Shown here: positions 1-8,462 of the stretch, one piece after another
Position numbering within the stretch: the stretch's first letter is position 1
Layout: every line of letters starts with the position of its first letter
Origin: JBFWRK01 sp050248955
GTDB lineage: Bacteria; Actinomycetota; Acidimicrobiia; Acidimicrobiales; Ilumatobacteraceae
NCBI GenBank assembly: GCA_050248955.1
Contig: JBFWRK010000008.1
Location: 62,001-126,000, forward strand
Reading direction: 5' to 3'
Length of the DNA: 64,000 nucleotides
Translations under genes and position numbers: made by a program
The notes under the pieces: generated by a model
What the model saw: the letters and a program-made list of their open reading frames with translations, nothing else
What the model was told of the DNA's origin: nothing
Database searches by the model: none

Positions 1-1698
1 CTGCTGCAGCCACTGCTCCTTGGGCACCTCGTTGCGGGCGATCGCGTCGAGGTCGTCCTCCAGGCGCGCCGTGAACGCGTAGTCGACGAGCTCGTCGAAG
101 TGCTTCTCCATCAGACTCACGACCGCGAACGCAGTCCAGGTCGGCACGAGCGCCTGGCCCTTCTTCCAGACGTACCCGCGGTCCTGGATCGTCTGGATGA
201 TGTTCGCCCACGTCGACGGCCGGCCGATGCCGAGATCCTCGAGCCGCTTGATGAGTGACGCCTCCGTGAACCGAGCCGGCGGTGAGGTGGCGTGACCGTT
301 CGGTGTGAGCGACTCGACGGGCACGATGTCGCCGACGGCGAGCGCGGGCAGCAGCGCCTCGGCCTCTTCGGGGCTGGCCTCCCCCTCGTCGGTGGACTCG
401 ACGTAGACCTGGCGGTAGCCCTGGAACGTGATCGTGGTGCCGGCTGCCGCGAACTCGCAGTCGGCGCCGTCCGCCGGCGCACCAGCGGTGGCGGCGAGTC
501 GCACCGAGACGGTGGTGCCGTTGGCATCGGCCATCTGCGACGCGAGCGTTCGCTGCCAGACGAGGCGGTACAGCGAGAGCTCCTGACCGTTGAGCTCGTT
601 CGTGAGCTGTTCCGGCGGGCGCAGCGGCGTCGTCGGACGGATCGCCTCGTGGGCCTCCTGCGCGTTCTTCACCTTGGTCGTGAACTGCCGCGGCGCGCTC
701 GACAGGAACCGCTCGCCGTAGGTCCTCTTCACGGCGGTGCGTACCGCGCCGAGCGCTTCCTCCGACAGCTGCACGTTGTCGGTACGCATGTAGCTGATGT
801 AGCCCCGCTCGTACAGACCCTGCGCGACGCGCATCACCTGCGCCGCCGAGAGCCGGAGCTTGCGCCCACCCTCCTGCTGCAGCGTCGAAGTCATGAACGG
901 CGCCTTCGGCGACGAGCGGTACGGCTTCTGCTCGACCGACCGGACCGTGAACGTCGAGGTGCCGAGGCCTTCGGCGAGCGCGTTGGCGCGGGCTTCGTCG
1001 ACGACGAGCACGCCACGTTTCGGCTGACCCGTCGATTCGAAGTCCTTGCCCGTTGCGACCTTCGTGGCGTCGACGGAGACGAGAGCTGCGGTGAACGACG
1101 GCGCCGTGCCCGTCACCAACTCGATGTCCCAGTATCCGGCGGAGACGAACGCGATCCGCTCGCGTTCGCGCTCGACGACGAGCCGGATCGACGGGCTCTG
1201 CACCCGTCCGGCGGACAGACCGCGGTTGACGCGCCGCCACAACACCGGCGAGACCTCGTAGCCGTACAGGCGGTCGAGGATGCGCCGCGTCTCGGCGGCA
1301 TCGACGAGGCCGTAGTCGATGCCACGTGGGTTGGCGACTGCGTGGTCGATGGCGGACTTCGTGATCTCGTGGAACACCATCCGCTTGACGGGCACCTTGG
1401 GCTTCAGCTGCTCGAGGAGGTGCCACGAGATCGCTTCGCCCTCGCGGTCCTCGTCCGTTGCGAGATAGAGCTCGCTCGCGTCCTTGAGCGCTGCTCTGAG
1501 ATCGCGGACGACCTCCTTGCCGCGGATGGTCAGCTCGTAGGTCGGCTTGAAGCCGTTGTCGACATCGACCGCGAGACCCCTCGACGGAAGGTCTGCGACG
1601 TGCCCCACCGAGGCGCGCACGTCATACGTGTCGCCGAGGAACTTCGAGATGGTTTTCGCCTTGGCGGGCGATTCGACGATGACGAGGGGTCTGGGCAT
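1..1698 (-). CDS. topA: DNA topoisomerase I, N-terminal 566 residues (3' end outside window)
   Basis: Type IA topoisomerase that relaxes negatively supercoiled DNA by transient single-strand breakage. Reading starts at ATG 1698 with MPRPLVIVESPAKAKTI, the classic start of the TOPRIM domain. The acidic TOPRIM motif DEDREGEAI lies near residues 81-89. The active-site tyrosine is Y303 in the motif ISYMRTDN (codon 792-790). The frame stays open to base 1, so the C-terminal part, including any zinc or basic tail, is beyond the window. Actinobacterial TopA is usually about 900 aa, so roughly 60 percent is visible. The gene is divergent from rsgA. Linkage of topA to a Tad cluster is also known in Mycobacterium. 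Identification is very secure. Confidence 0.97.
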   Translation of the reverse strand, partial: MPRPLVIVESPAKAKTISKFLGDTYDVRASVGHVADLPSRGLAVDVDNGFKPTYELTIRGKEVVRDLRAALKDASELYLATDEDREGEAISWHLLEQLKPKVPVKRMVFHEITKSAIDHAVANPRGIDYGLVDAAETRRILDRLYGYEVSPVLWRRVNRGLSAGRVQSPSIRLVVERERERIAFVSAGYWDIELVTGTAPSFTAALVSVDATKVATGKDFESTGQPKRGVLVVDEARANALAEGLGTSTFTVRSVEQKPYRSSPKAPFMTSTLQQEGGRKLRLSAAQVMRVAQGLYERGYISYMRTDNVQLSEEALGAVRTAVKRTYGERFLSSAPRQFTTKVKNAQEAHEAIRPTTPLRPPEQLTNELNGQELSLYRLVWQRTLASQMADANGTTVSVRLAATAGAPADGADCEFAAAGTTITFQGYRQVYVESTDEGEASPEEAEALLPALAVGDIVPVESLTPNGHATSPPARFTEASLIKRLEDLGIGRPSTWANIIQTIQDRGYVWKKGQALVPTWTAFAVVSLMEKHFDELVDYAFTARLEDDLDAIARNEVPKEQWLQQ

Positions 1699-1940
1699 GG
1701 CGAGTACGGACTATGCCCCAGGAATCCACGATGTCAAGGCAGCTCGCCGTGGGGAGGGGGTCGCGGAGGCTCGTCGACGTCGGTGCGACGGAGCATCCGC
1801 GTGTGTCAGCTCCTCCTCCAGGAGGGCGGCTCGTTCGGCGTCGAGGGCCTGGTGGCGGCCCTCGGCGGTGATGGCACAGCCAGGGTGCCGACCGTCATCG
1901 CTCGCTCTGCACGTGCCAGCTGTCGTACGGTCGTTCGCCG

Positions 1941-3023
1941 ATGCACGACGAGTTGGTCCCACTCGGCTGGGACGACGCCCTGGAAGCTGCGTGGGTGTCG
2001 TTGGTGGGCGCCGACGGCCCGGCGCCGGCGCGCGCGTCCCGGCTCGATCGTGGTTGGAGCACGCTGCTGCTTGGGCCCGACGGGCCGCAGCTGCGCGTTC
2101 GCAACATCGGTGCCGACGTCGCGGTGGGCGACTGGGTCGTGGCATCCGCAGACGGCGAACGCGTCGAGCACGTCCTGCCGCGGCGCAGCGCGTTCGTGCG
2201 TCGCGCGTCGTTCGAGGGAGCACGGGCCGAGTCGCACACGCTCGCCGCGAACATCGACGTGGTGTTCCTGCTGCACGCGCTGACGTCGCCACCGAATCCG
2301 CGTCGCGTCGAGCGCGAGCTCGTGCTCGCGTACGACAGCGGCGCCACCCCGGTGCTCCTCATGACGAAGGCGGATGCCGTCGACGACGTCGGTCCGACAG
2401 TGGCTGCCGTCGAGGAGGTTGCGCTCGGCGTGCCCGTGCATCCTGTCAGCAGCCGGACGGGCGAGGGGCTCGACGTGGTCCGTTCGTACGCCGGCGACCA
2501 CGACACGATGGCGCTGCTCGGCTCGAGTGGGGTCGGCAAGTCGACGCTCGTCAACGCGCTCGTCGGACGCGAGGCGCAGCGCACCGCTGATGTCCGCGAG
2601 GGCGACCAGCGCGGTCGCCACACGACGGTCGCGCCGGAACTGGTCGCGCTGCCCGGCGGCGGGTGGCTGATCGATACGCCAGGGTTGCGCGCGGTCAGCC
2701 TGTGGGCGAGCGGCCACGGCATCGAGCGCGCGTTCGCCGACGTCTTCGATCTGATGGACAGCTGCCGGTTCCGGGACTGCAAGCACGAGGACGAACCGGG
2801 CTGCGCGGTGCAGGCCGCGATCGCCGCCGGCGCGCTCGATCCGATCCGCCTGACGAGCTTGAAGCGGCTCGTCGCCGAGGAGGCGAGGATCGAGGACGAG
2901 CAACGCGGGAAGGAGAAGGCCGACGATCGCCGGGGGCGCCCCCGACCGCGACCGTCGGCGGACGACGACGATCTGGACGGCGACGATCTGGACGGGCACG
3001 ACGTACCGTTTGGGACGTCATGA
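1941..3023 (+). CDS. rsgA: Ribosome small subunit-dependent GTPase A
   Basis: 360-aa circularly permuted GTPase that acts late in 30S subunit maturation. An N-terminal OB-fold (about residues 1-100) is followed by motifs in the permuted order G4 (MTKAD, about 141-145), G1 P-loop (GSSGVGKST, 194-202) and G3 (DTPG, 245-248). A zinc-binding knuckle follows, C275-x4-C280-x-H282-x5-C288. The acidic C-terminal tail (runs of D) is less typical. The start ATG at 1941 gives a standard N-terminus. The stop TGA overlaps the ATG of the next gene (ATGA, 3020-3023), so the two are probably co-transcribed. Confidence 0.96.
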   Translation: MHDELVPLGWDDALEAAWVSLVGADGPAPARASRLDRGWSTLLLGPDGPQLRVRNIGADVAVGDWVVASADGERVEHVLPRRSAFVRRASFEGARAESHTLAANIDVVFLLHALTSPPNPRRVERELVLAYDSGATPVLLMTKADAVDDVGPTVAAVEEVALGVPVHPVSSRTGEGLDVVRSYAGDHDTMALLGSSGVGKSTLVNALVGREAQRTADVREGDQRGRHTTVAPELVALPGGGWLIDTPGLRAVSLWASGHGIERAFADVFDLMDSCRFRDCKHEDEPGCAVQAAIAAGALDPIRLTSLKRLVAEEARIEDEQRGKEKADDRRGRPRPRPSADDDDLDGDDLDGHDVPFGTS

Positions 3024-3643
3024 ACCCCCTGCGTCGCCCCACCTCCTTCCGTACCGTCGTCACTGTCGCTGCGTTCGTCGTCCTGAGCGGGTTGTCCGCG
3101 TGCAGCAGCTCCGACGACGACACCGCCGACTCCGTTGCATCGACGGCGTCCAGGGCATCGACGGCATCGACGGCATCGACGGCATCGACGGTGCCGGACA
3201 CCGCCGGACCGACGCCCCCGCCAACGACCGTCGCACTCGAGGACGCCGCCCTCTGCGCCGCAGCGCGACGCATCGCCGCAGGTGACGGTCAGCTGAACGA
3301 GGAGATCCAGACCGCGGTGGGCGAGGCGATCAAGGTCGGCGACATCGATCCGTTCGCCACGTTGCTGGCACGGCTGCGCTCCGAGGGGATCCTGGACGGC
3401 ATCGCCGAGGCCTATGACGATCTCGAGGCTGCTGCTCCCGCCGAGCAGCAGCCGAACGTCGCGGCGTTGGCCGACTACACGGATGCGACGTTCGAGCAGC
3501 TCGAGGGGTTCGACACCGTCGAGGAGCTGCAGTCGTGGGCGGAGAACATCACGTCGGACCCGGCAGCGATCGCCGTGCAGGAGCCAGCGACGGCGATCAC
3601 CGACTACGTGCTCGAGGCGTGCGGCTTCGCGCTGACGAACTGA
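3020..3643 (+). CDS. Secreted lipoprotein of unknown function
   Basis: 207-aa protein with a signal peptide and a lipobox (LSAC, lipidated Cys at residue 28), so it is probably anchored outside the membrane. A Ser/Thr/Ala/Pro-rich linker follows, part of which is encoded by a 9-bp tandem repeat (3157-3191) giving repeated Ala-Ser-Thr. The C-terminal domain, about residues 75-207, is mainly helical and acidic and has two Cys residues that could pair. I do not recognise a family. The start was chosen because ATG 3020 overlaps the rsgA stop and gives a clean signal peptide. Translational coupling to rsgA is likely, but a shared role with a ribosome-assembly GTPase is not obvious. Confidence 0.8.
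   Translation: MNPLRRPTSFRTVVTVAAFVVLSGLSACSSSDDDTADSVASTASRASTASTASTASTVPDTAGPTPPPTTVALEDAALCAAARRIAAGDGQLNEEIQTAVGEAIKVGDIDPFATLLARLRSEGILDGIAEAYDDLEAAAPAEQQPNVAALADYTDATFEQLEGFDTVEELQSWAENITSDPAAIAVQEPATAITDYVLEACGFALTN
3157..3191. repeat. 9-bp tandem repeat inside lipoprotein gene
   Basis: About four consecutive copies of GCATCGACG-type units encode the Ala-Ser-Thr linker after the lipobox. Because the unit is a multiple of three, copy-number change would only alter linker length. Confidence 0.8.
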
Positions 3644-3660
3644 ACAACGCCGCCGGCGGA

Positions 3661-3939
3661 TCAGCCGCGCCGCGACGCCGTCGTCGTCAGGTCATGGCTC
3701 GAGTCATGGCTCGGGTCATGGTTCGCGTCATGGTTCGGGCGAGCACCCGCGACGACGAGTCCGTCGAGCAGGTGCTGAGCGGCGTGGGCGATCTCGTCGA
3801 CGGCCTGATCGAAGACCGCCGCGTTCGCCTTCGACGGCGCGCGGAAGCCGCTCAGCTTGCGGACGAACTGGAGTGCGGCGGCGCGAACGTCGTCGTCGCT
3901 GTGCTCGATGGTCCTGAGCGTCTTGATGCTTCGGCACAT
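3661..3939 (-). CDS. DUF2277 family protein
   Basis: 92-aa protein starting MCRSIKTLR and containing AALQFVRKLSGF and PSKANAAVFDQAVDEIA, which match the small actinobacterial DUF2277 family as I know it. Function is unknown. The conserved core covers residues 1-65. The last 25 residues are an unusual tail with repeated His-Asp pairs, encoded by four imperfect 12-bp repeats (3692-3740). The gene is convergent with the rsgA-lipoprotein pair. Family assignment is good, but there is no functional prediction. Confidence 0.82.
   Translation of the reverse strand: MCRSIKTLRTIEHSDDDVRAAALQFVRKLSGFRAPSKANAAVFDQAVDEIAHAAQHLLDGLVVAGARPNHDANHDPSHDSSHDLTTTASRRG
3692..3740. repeat. 12-bp imperfect tandem repeat at the 3' end of the DUF2277 gene
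   Basis: Four units of the GTCATGGCTCGR type on the + strand encode the His-Asp-rich C-terminal tail of the minus-strand DUF2277 protein. Confidence 0.75.
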
Positions 3940-3989
3940 GCCCGGAACGCTACTGCCGTCCGCAGCGACGAGCCCGCGCGAGGGAGACG

Positions 3990-4319
3990 TCAGCCGGTCA
4001 ACGAGGGCCGCACGTCCATTGCGCGGTCGAGGCGGGTGAGCGCGAAGCGGGCGAGCAGGCGCTCGTCACTGCACACGAGCACCACATCGCCACCGCGATC
4101 GCGGGCCCGGGCCGCGCCGCCGAGGAGGAGCCCGAGCCCGGTGTCGTCGAGGGCGCTGACACCGTCGAGGTCGACCGCGACGACCGCTGCCGGATGGTCG
4201 GTCACGAGCCGGTGCAGCGCGCCATGGAACGTCGGCACCGTGGCGAGATCGATCTCGCCGCTGACCTGGAGCACGGGCATGCCGTTTGCCGCGACCGTCT
4301 GGGCCACACGGAGTTCCAT
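3990..4319 (-). CDS. STAS-domain protein, anti-sigma factor antagonist type
   Basis: 109-aa single STAS domain. The sequence VLQVSGEIDLATVPTF is the typical first strand and helix. DLDGVSALDDTGLGLLLG is the site where partner-switching antagonists carry the phosphorylatable Ser/Thr; here the residues are SALDDTG, so the acceptor could be the Ser or the Thr. The family binds and titrates anti-sigma kinases, but no kinase gene is adjacent. The gene lies downstream of the Tad operon, separated by a cluster of 14-bp repeats. Partner unknown. Confidence 0.88.
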   Translation of the reverse strand: MELRVAQTVAANGMPVLQVSGEIDLATVPTFHGALHRLVTDHPAAVVAVDLDGVSALDDTGLGLLLGGAARARDRGGDVVLVCSDERLLARFALTRLDRAMDVRPSLTG

Positions 4320-4355
4320 CGCCGGGTGACGCTACCGGCCGATCGCGCCGCCGGC

Positions 4356-4462
4356 CGTGGGTCGGCACGTCGTCGGCGGCGCGCCGGGCGTGGGTCGGCA
4401 CGGCGCCGGTCGATACGCCGTGGGTCGGCACGTTCTGCGTCGATACGTCGTGGGTCGGCACG
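4356..4462. repeat. Four copies of CGTGGGTCGGCACG
   Basis: Identical 14-bp units begin at 4356, 4389, 4419 and 4449, so spacing is 33, 30 and 30 bp. They fill the gap between the TadE-like gene and the STAS gene, i.e. the region upstream of the STAS gene on the minus strand. The unit is not palindromic. The origin could be slippage duplication, or it could be a binding array. Confidence 0.85.
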
Positions 4463-4481
4463 TCGTGGCTCCGCCCGCTGC

Positions 4482-4859
4482 TCACGGCTCGCGGCGCATC
4501 GTCGCGGTGGACTGGACGACGATGTCGGGCAGCACGGCGCCGATGAGCGGCACGTCGGTCGAGTTGCGGTACCGCACGCTCACCCTCGCCATATCGCCGA
4601 CCCGAGCCACGCTGACCTCGAGCGGGGTGAGCGACGTCGCCTGCCGAGCGGCAGCTTCGCCGTCCCCACCGGGCGCACCCGAGATGGCCGCGGCTCGAGC
4701 ACCTTCGCGAGCGGCGTGCACGACCGCCAACTGGTCGCGGACCACGACGACCAGCTGCACGAGCGCGAGCAGGAGGAGTGCGAGCAGCGGTAACGCCAGC
4801 GCGAGCTCGACGACCGCTTGGCCTCGATCGTCGCGCTGCGCTGCTGCCAGCGGTGGCAT
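4482..4859 (-). CDS. tadE: TadE-like pilus assembly protein
   Basis: 125-aa pseudopilin-like protein. RDDRGQAVVELALALPLLALLLLALVQ (residues about 9-35, the middle being the membrane segment) is the canonical TadE N-terminus with the Glu that follows the processing region. The rest is a small extracytoplasmic domain. The start ATG at 4859 overlaps the previous stop (TGATG), so the gene is the last member of the Tad operon. A longer reading to 5186 exists but has no pilin-like N-terminus and runs over the DUF4244 gene. Confidence 0.88.
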   Translation of the reverse strand: MPPLAAAQRDDRGQAVVELALALPLLALLLLALVQLVVVVRDQLAVVHAAREGARAAAISGAPGGDGEAAARQATSLTPLEVSVARVGDMARVSVRYRNSTDVPLIGAVLPDIVVQSTATMRREP

Positions 4860-5062
4860 CAGACGCGATCGATCACGCTGTCGATCACGCGATCGAGCAG
4901 CTGGCCGATCTTGCCGGCACCACCGCCTGCGGTCGCCCACCCGACGAGCAGCAGGGCGACGAGCGCGGCGCCGAGCAGGACGAGCGCGTACTCGGTCGTG
5001 GCCTGGCCGGCGTCGTCGCGCGTGGTGAGCCAGATGTGGGCACGGGTGAAGCTGGAACGCAT
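4859..5062 (-). CDS. DUF4244 family Flp-pilin-like protein
   Basis: 67-aa small membrane protein. The motif DAGQATTEYALVLLGAALVA (residues about 17-36) has the Thr-Glu-Tyr start of the hydrophobic helix typical of Flp prepilins. It is probably the major pilin processed by a type IV prepilin peptidase, though no peptidase gene is in the window. In Mycobacterium tuberculosis the equivalent position (Rv3656c) carries the same family. The stop overlaps the tadE start. Confidence 0.86.
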   Translation of the reverse strand: MRSSFTRAHIWLTTRDDAGQATTEYALVLLGAALVALLLVGWATAGGGAGKIGQLLDRVIDSVIDRV

Positions 5063-5101
5063 GGCGGCCTCCTGAGGTCGGTGCGAGCGGGGGTCGTTGG
5101 A

Positions 5102-5836
5102 TCACGGCACGGCACCGCGCAGCGACGAGAGGGCGCCGGCGAGCACCGGCGCGATGGTCAACAGCACGAAGGCAGGGAGCGTGCACGCCACGAGTGGCAC
5201 GGCGAGCCGGACCGGGAGCTCGCGGGCAGAGGCGTCGGCGAGCCGTCGCCGGTGTCGACGGGCCTCGTCGGCGAGCCGGTCGAGCACTGGCCCGATCGGA
5301 TCGCCGGTCCGTTCGGCGAGCGCGAGCGTGAACACGAGCGGGCGGTACGCGGCACCGGCCTCCTCGGTGAGCGCCCGAAGCGCGTCGGCGAAGCGTTCAC
5401 CGCTGCGCACGCGCGACCCCAACGAGTCGAGCGCCGGACGAAGCGGCACCGGAGCGATCTCCGAGAGCCGGAGCATGGCCTGGGGTGTCGTGAGCCCGGC
5501 ATGCACGCCGACGAGCACGAGCTCGATGAGCTCGGGCGCCAGCGCTTCGAGCAGAGCGTGCTGCCTGCGTTCCTGCCGGCGGCGACGAGCGACGCGGACG
5601 CTGAGGACGACGAGCCCGATCGCGATCACGCCGGTTGGTCCGACGATCGTGATCCCGACGAGGACCGCCGCCACGGTCATGACGATGCCCCAGCGGGCCC
5701 CACCGACTGTTCGGCCGCCGCCCCGACTGGTGCGGCGCGATGGCGGGTCGTCCAGTGGACGGGCCGGCCTCGTTGCTAGTGGCGCGGCCGCCGCCACGAC
5801 GACGAGCGCAACGACGGCGGACAGGAGCGCGTTCAT
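5102..5836 (-). CDS. tadC: Type II/IV secretion F-domain membrane protein, TadC
   Basis: 244-aa integral membrane platform protein of the Tad pilus machine. Hydrophobic segments occur near residues 3-20 and 55-85 and at the C-terminus. The central T2SSF domain contains LLEALAPELIELVLVGVHAGLTTPQA and the conserved RTGDPIGPVLDRLADEAR stretch. The start ATG 5836 was chosen because it overlaps the tadB stop (ATGA) and leads directly into a membrane segment. A start at 5863 is open but lies inside tadB. Pairs with TadB to form the inner-membrane base driven by the TadA ATPase. Confidence 0.9.
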   Translation of the reverse strand: MNALLSAVVALVVVAAAAPLATRPARPLDDPPSRRTSRGGGRTVGGARWGIVMTVAAVLVGITIVGPTGVIAIGLVVLSVRVARRRRQERRQHALLEALAPELIELVLVGVHAGLTTPQAMLRLSEIAPVPLRPALDSLGSRVRSGERFADALRALTEEAGAAYRPLVFTLALAERTGDPIGPVLDRLADEARRHRRRLADASARELPVRLAVPLVACTLPAFVLLTIAPVLAGALSSLRGAVP

Positions 5837-6585
5837 CGGGCGGCCACCAGCCGATGCATCCATCGCCAGCCGACGAGATCCAAGGTGACGCCGATCGCGA
5901 GGCAGAGCGCACCGAGCGGCGTCGAGAGGAGGAACCTCGCGACGCGATCGTCGGTGATCGTCGTCCAGCCGGTGAACGCGAGCGGGAGGAACGAGAGGAT
6001 CTGCGCCGAGAGCCTCGCCTGCGCGGCGTGCGCGACCCGATCGGCTCTGACGGCCGCTCGCTCCCTGATCGTGTCGGCCGCCCGGTCCAGTGCCGCGCCC
6101 CCGGGACCGCCGGCGTCGACGACTGCGGCGAGCACCGCGACCGCCAACCGCTGGTCGTCGTCACCTGTGCCGGGGCTACCGGAGAGCTCGCGCCCTTCAG
6201 CGGCGACCGCCTCGAGCAACGACGCACCGGCGGCTCGGCGGGCGGCAATCGCGGCGAGCAGCGAGCCAGGGCGCTCGGCCGCGACGTCAGCGAGCCCCGC
6301 GCCGAGCGATCGCCCGGAGCGGACGAGCCGGGCCACGTGCTCCAGGTCGCCCGCCAGCTCGATCGCGCTGTGCCACCCATCCGCCACGCGATGACGGACG
6401 CGGAGCCGCGCCACCAGCGACGACGTACGGGGCATGAGCTCACGCGCGACGGCGACCGCGTCCCCGACTGTTCCTGCGGCTGCGGTCGACGCCCGTCGGG
6501 GTGGCGTGAACAGGCGCGACGCGAAGCGAGGCGCCGCACCCAGCGCGAGCACGATCGTCCCGGTGAGCAGGGCGAGTGCGCTCAT
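5833..6585 (-). CDS. tadB: Type II/IV secretion F-domain membrane protein, TadB
   Basis: 250-aa membrane protein of the Tad base. It starts MSALALLTGTIVLALG (a membrane helix) and has a T2SSF-like region (residues about 70-190) with ARLVRSGRSLGAGLADVA and VVDAGGPGGAALDRAADTIRERAA. Two C-terminal hydrophobic segments follow. ATG 6585 overlaps the cpaF stop by 4 bp and its own stop overlaps tadC. It is shorter than the proteobacterial TadB, as is normal in actinobacterial Tad clusters. Confidence 0.9.
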   Translation of the reverse strand: MSALALLTGTIVLALGAAPRFASRLFTPPRRASTAAAGTVGDAVAVARELMPRTSSLVARLRVRHRVADGWHSAIELAGDLEHVARLVRSGRSLGAGLADVAAERPGSLLAAIAARRAAGASLLEAVAAEGRELSGSPGTGDDDQRLAVAVLAAVVDAGGPGGAALDRAADTIRERAAVRADRVAHAAQARLSAQILSFLPLAFTGWTTITDDRVARFLLSTPLGALCLAIGVTLDLVGWRWMHRLVAAR

Positions 6586-7685
6586 CGCCGGCGGCCGAGC
6601 TCGCCCATGGTGCGGCCGTCTCGCCAGCGGGTGATCGTCCGGTTCTCCGGATCGACCCGATGCGCGACCTCGGCGATCTCGCCCACGATCCGACGCCCAC
6701 CCGGAGCCCGCTGCACCTGGACGACGGCATCGAAGCAGCTGTGGATCTGCTCGCGCAGCGCGCCGAGCGGGACCTCGGCGCCACCTTGCAGCGCCATCGT
6801 CTCGACGCGGCGGATCGCGTCGTCCGGGCTGTTCGCGTGGCAGGTGGACAGCGAGCCGTCGTGTCCCGTGTTGAGCGCCTGGATCATGTCGATCGCTTCG
6901 GCGCCGCGGACCTCTCCGACCACGAGGCGGTCCGGGCGGAGACGCAGCGCGGCCCGCAGCAGGTCGCGCACCGTCGTCGCCCCTGGGCCGTCGACGGTCG
7001 CCGGCCGGCACTCCAAGCGGACGACGTGATCGGCCGCCAGCCGGAGCTCGGCGGTGTCCTCGATCGTGATGATCCGCTCGCCGTCCGGGATCCGCCGGGC
7101 GAGTGCGTTCAGCAATGTGGTCTTCCCGGCCGATGTCGCTCCGCTGACGATCACGTTGCACCTGCGGTCGACCAGGTCCAGGAGCGTGTCGACGCACTGT
7201 TCGTCGCCGAATGCGTCGAGCTCGACCGCCCGCCAGCGGAACCGGCGGATCGCGATGCACGTGCCGTCGACCGCCAACGGCGCCACGACTGCGCTGACCC
7301 GTGAGCCGTCTGCGAGGCGGGCATCGACGGTCGGGCTCGTGCGGTCGATCCGGAGCCCCAACGGGAGCAGCACTCGTTCGAGCACGACCTCGGCTTGGCC
7401 CGGTCGGAGGCGACCGGCCCGCTGGAGCGTGCCGTGACGATCGATCCAGACGTCGCGCCCGGCGTTGACGAGGATCTCCTCGACGTCGGGGTCGTCCATC
7501 AGTTGCTGCAGTGGGCCGAGTCCGAGCAGCTCCGCCCCCAGGTCGGCTGCGGTGCGCCGGCGATCGTCGGCCGGCAGGAGCGGGAACAGGTCGTCGACGT
7601 ACGAGGAGATCGCTCGCGCCGCGTCGGCAGGTTGGTCGCTGAGCAATCGATCCCGGATGTGCTGGACGACCTCGTCGGCGATCAT
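6582..7685 (-). CDS. tadA: Tad pilus ATPase, TadA/CpaF family
   Basis: 367-aa hexameric secretion ATPase that powers pilin assembly. It has the CpaF N-terminal domain (LGPLQQLMDDPDVEEILVN, about residues 51-69) and Walker A VSGATSAGKTTLLN. Asp box ITIEDTAEL and Walker B LRPDRLVVGEVRGAEAIDM follow, with the His box TGHDGSLSTCHAN. Catalytic features are all present. Start MIADEVV at 7685 overlaps the upstream stop (ATGA). A longer open frame to 7913 is out-of-family and overlaps the TadZ-like gene. Confidence 0.95.
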   Translation of the reverse strand: MIADEVVQHIRDRLLSDQPADAARAISSYVDDLFPLLPADDRRRTAADLGAELLGLGPLQQLMDDPDVEEILVNAGRDVWIDRHGTLQRAGRLRPGQAEVVLERVLLPLGLRIDRTSPTVDARLADGSRVSAVVAPLAVDGTCIAIRRFRWRAVELDAFGDEQCVDTLLDLVDRRCNVIVSGATSAGKTTLLNALARRIPDGERIITIEDTAELRLAADHVVRLECRPATVDGPGATTVRDLLRAALRLRPDRLVVGEVRGAEAIDMIQALNTGHDGSLSTCHANSPDDAIRRVETMALQGGAEVPLGALREQIHSCFDAVVQVQRAPGGRRIVGEIAEVAHRVDPENRTITRWRDGRTMGELGRRR

Positions 7686-8326
7686 GCGACGGTCCTGAGC
7701 GCCTTGGCGAGCGTCACCGGCAGGCGGCAGCTGAGCAACCCGGCATCGACCGCCCGAGCGACGGCGGGCTCGACCGGGACCTCCGCGATGACCGGCACGC
7801 CGACGGCGGACTCGACGTCGCGCCGGCCGAGTGCCCGGCCCGGCTCGGCGACGAGGATGATGCCCGACGCCCGCGCCGGCAGCTCCGTGGCCTGTCGGAG
7901 CGCGAGGTAGCACGGGCGGATGACGAGCAGCGAGTGCATCGCCCGCTCGACGAGTGGCGCCGGCGGTGCGCCGCTGCCGGCATCGACCACGACAGGTCGG
8001 TGATCGTCGGCAAGGACCGCCGCGGCGCGATCCCAGCGCGGCGCCGCAGGATCACACGGACGCCCGGCAGCGATCAGGTCGACCCCGCTCCCGGCGGTCG
8101 AGGCGAGCATGAGGAGCGCGTCGCCGTCGACGGAATCGGCTGCCTCGATCCAGTCGCCGAGTCCCGGACCGATCGGGCGGGACAGACCGAGCGCGGCAGG
8201 CAGGTCGGTGCCGAGATCGACGGCGATCGCGCCGTCGGCACGGGAGCGGGCGAGCAGGAGCGACAGCGCGGCAGCCACGACGGTGGTGCCGCTACCACCC
8301 TTCACGGACCAGCAGACGACGAGCAC
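7682..8326 (-). CDS. TadZ/CpaE-like (Ssd-type) MinD/ParA family ATPase
   Basis: 214-aa P-loop ATPase with a deviant Walker A KGGSGTT at residues 9-15, directly after the first strand. It is short: the receiver-like N-terminal domain found in many TadZ/CpaE proteins is missing. Family members localise the Tad machine to the pole; the M. tuberculosis neighbour of tadA (Rv3660c) is called Ssd. It is the first gene of the operon, and its stop overlaps the tadA start. The 136 bp upstream, to the tRNA-Sec gene, probably holds the operon promoter. Confidence 0.85.
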   Translation of the reverse strand: MLVVCWSVKGGSGTTVVAAALSLLLARSRADGAIAVDLGTDLPAALGLSRPIGPGLGDWIEAADSVDGDALLMLASTAGSGVDLIAAGRPCDPAAPRWDRAAAVLADDHRPVVVDAGSGAPPAPLVERAMHSLLVIRPCYLALRQATELPARASGIILVAEPGRALGRRDVESAVGVPVIAEVPVEPAVARAVDAGLLSCRLPVTLAKALRTVA

Positions 8327-8462
8327 GGAGAACCCCCAGGAGACGAAGCGACTCGACTGAGGGAAGTGCGGCGAAGCTACCGACGGCGCGCCCGGCTCAC
8401 AACCCGCGCCCGGGAGCAGCTTCGTGACGTGCTCCGCGTGCCACGGCGCTACCGTGCGCAGC

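Noticed and set aside
1711..1940. Possible short minus-strand coding stretch (TAEGRHQALDAERAALLEEEL) between topA and rsgA
   Set aside because: It is protein-like, but the open frame continues through rsgA in antisense and has no start or ribosome site in the gap; probably chance in high-GC DNA.
292..2283. 663-aa plus-strand open frame
   Set aside because: Lies antisense to topA and ends in rsgA; composition is the Arg/His/Asp-rich shadow pattern typical of high-GC genes.
4356..4462. CRISPR-like array
   Set aside because: Only four 14-bp units, spacers too short and not distinct from flanks, no cas genes.
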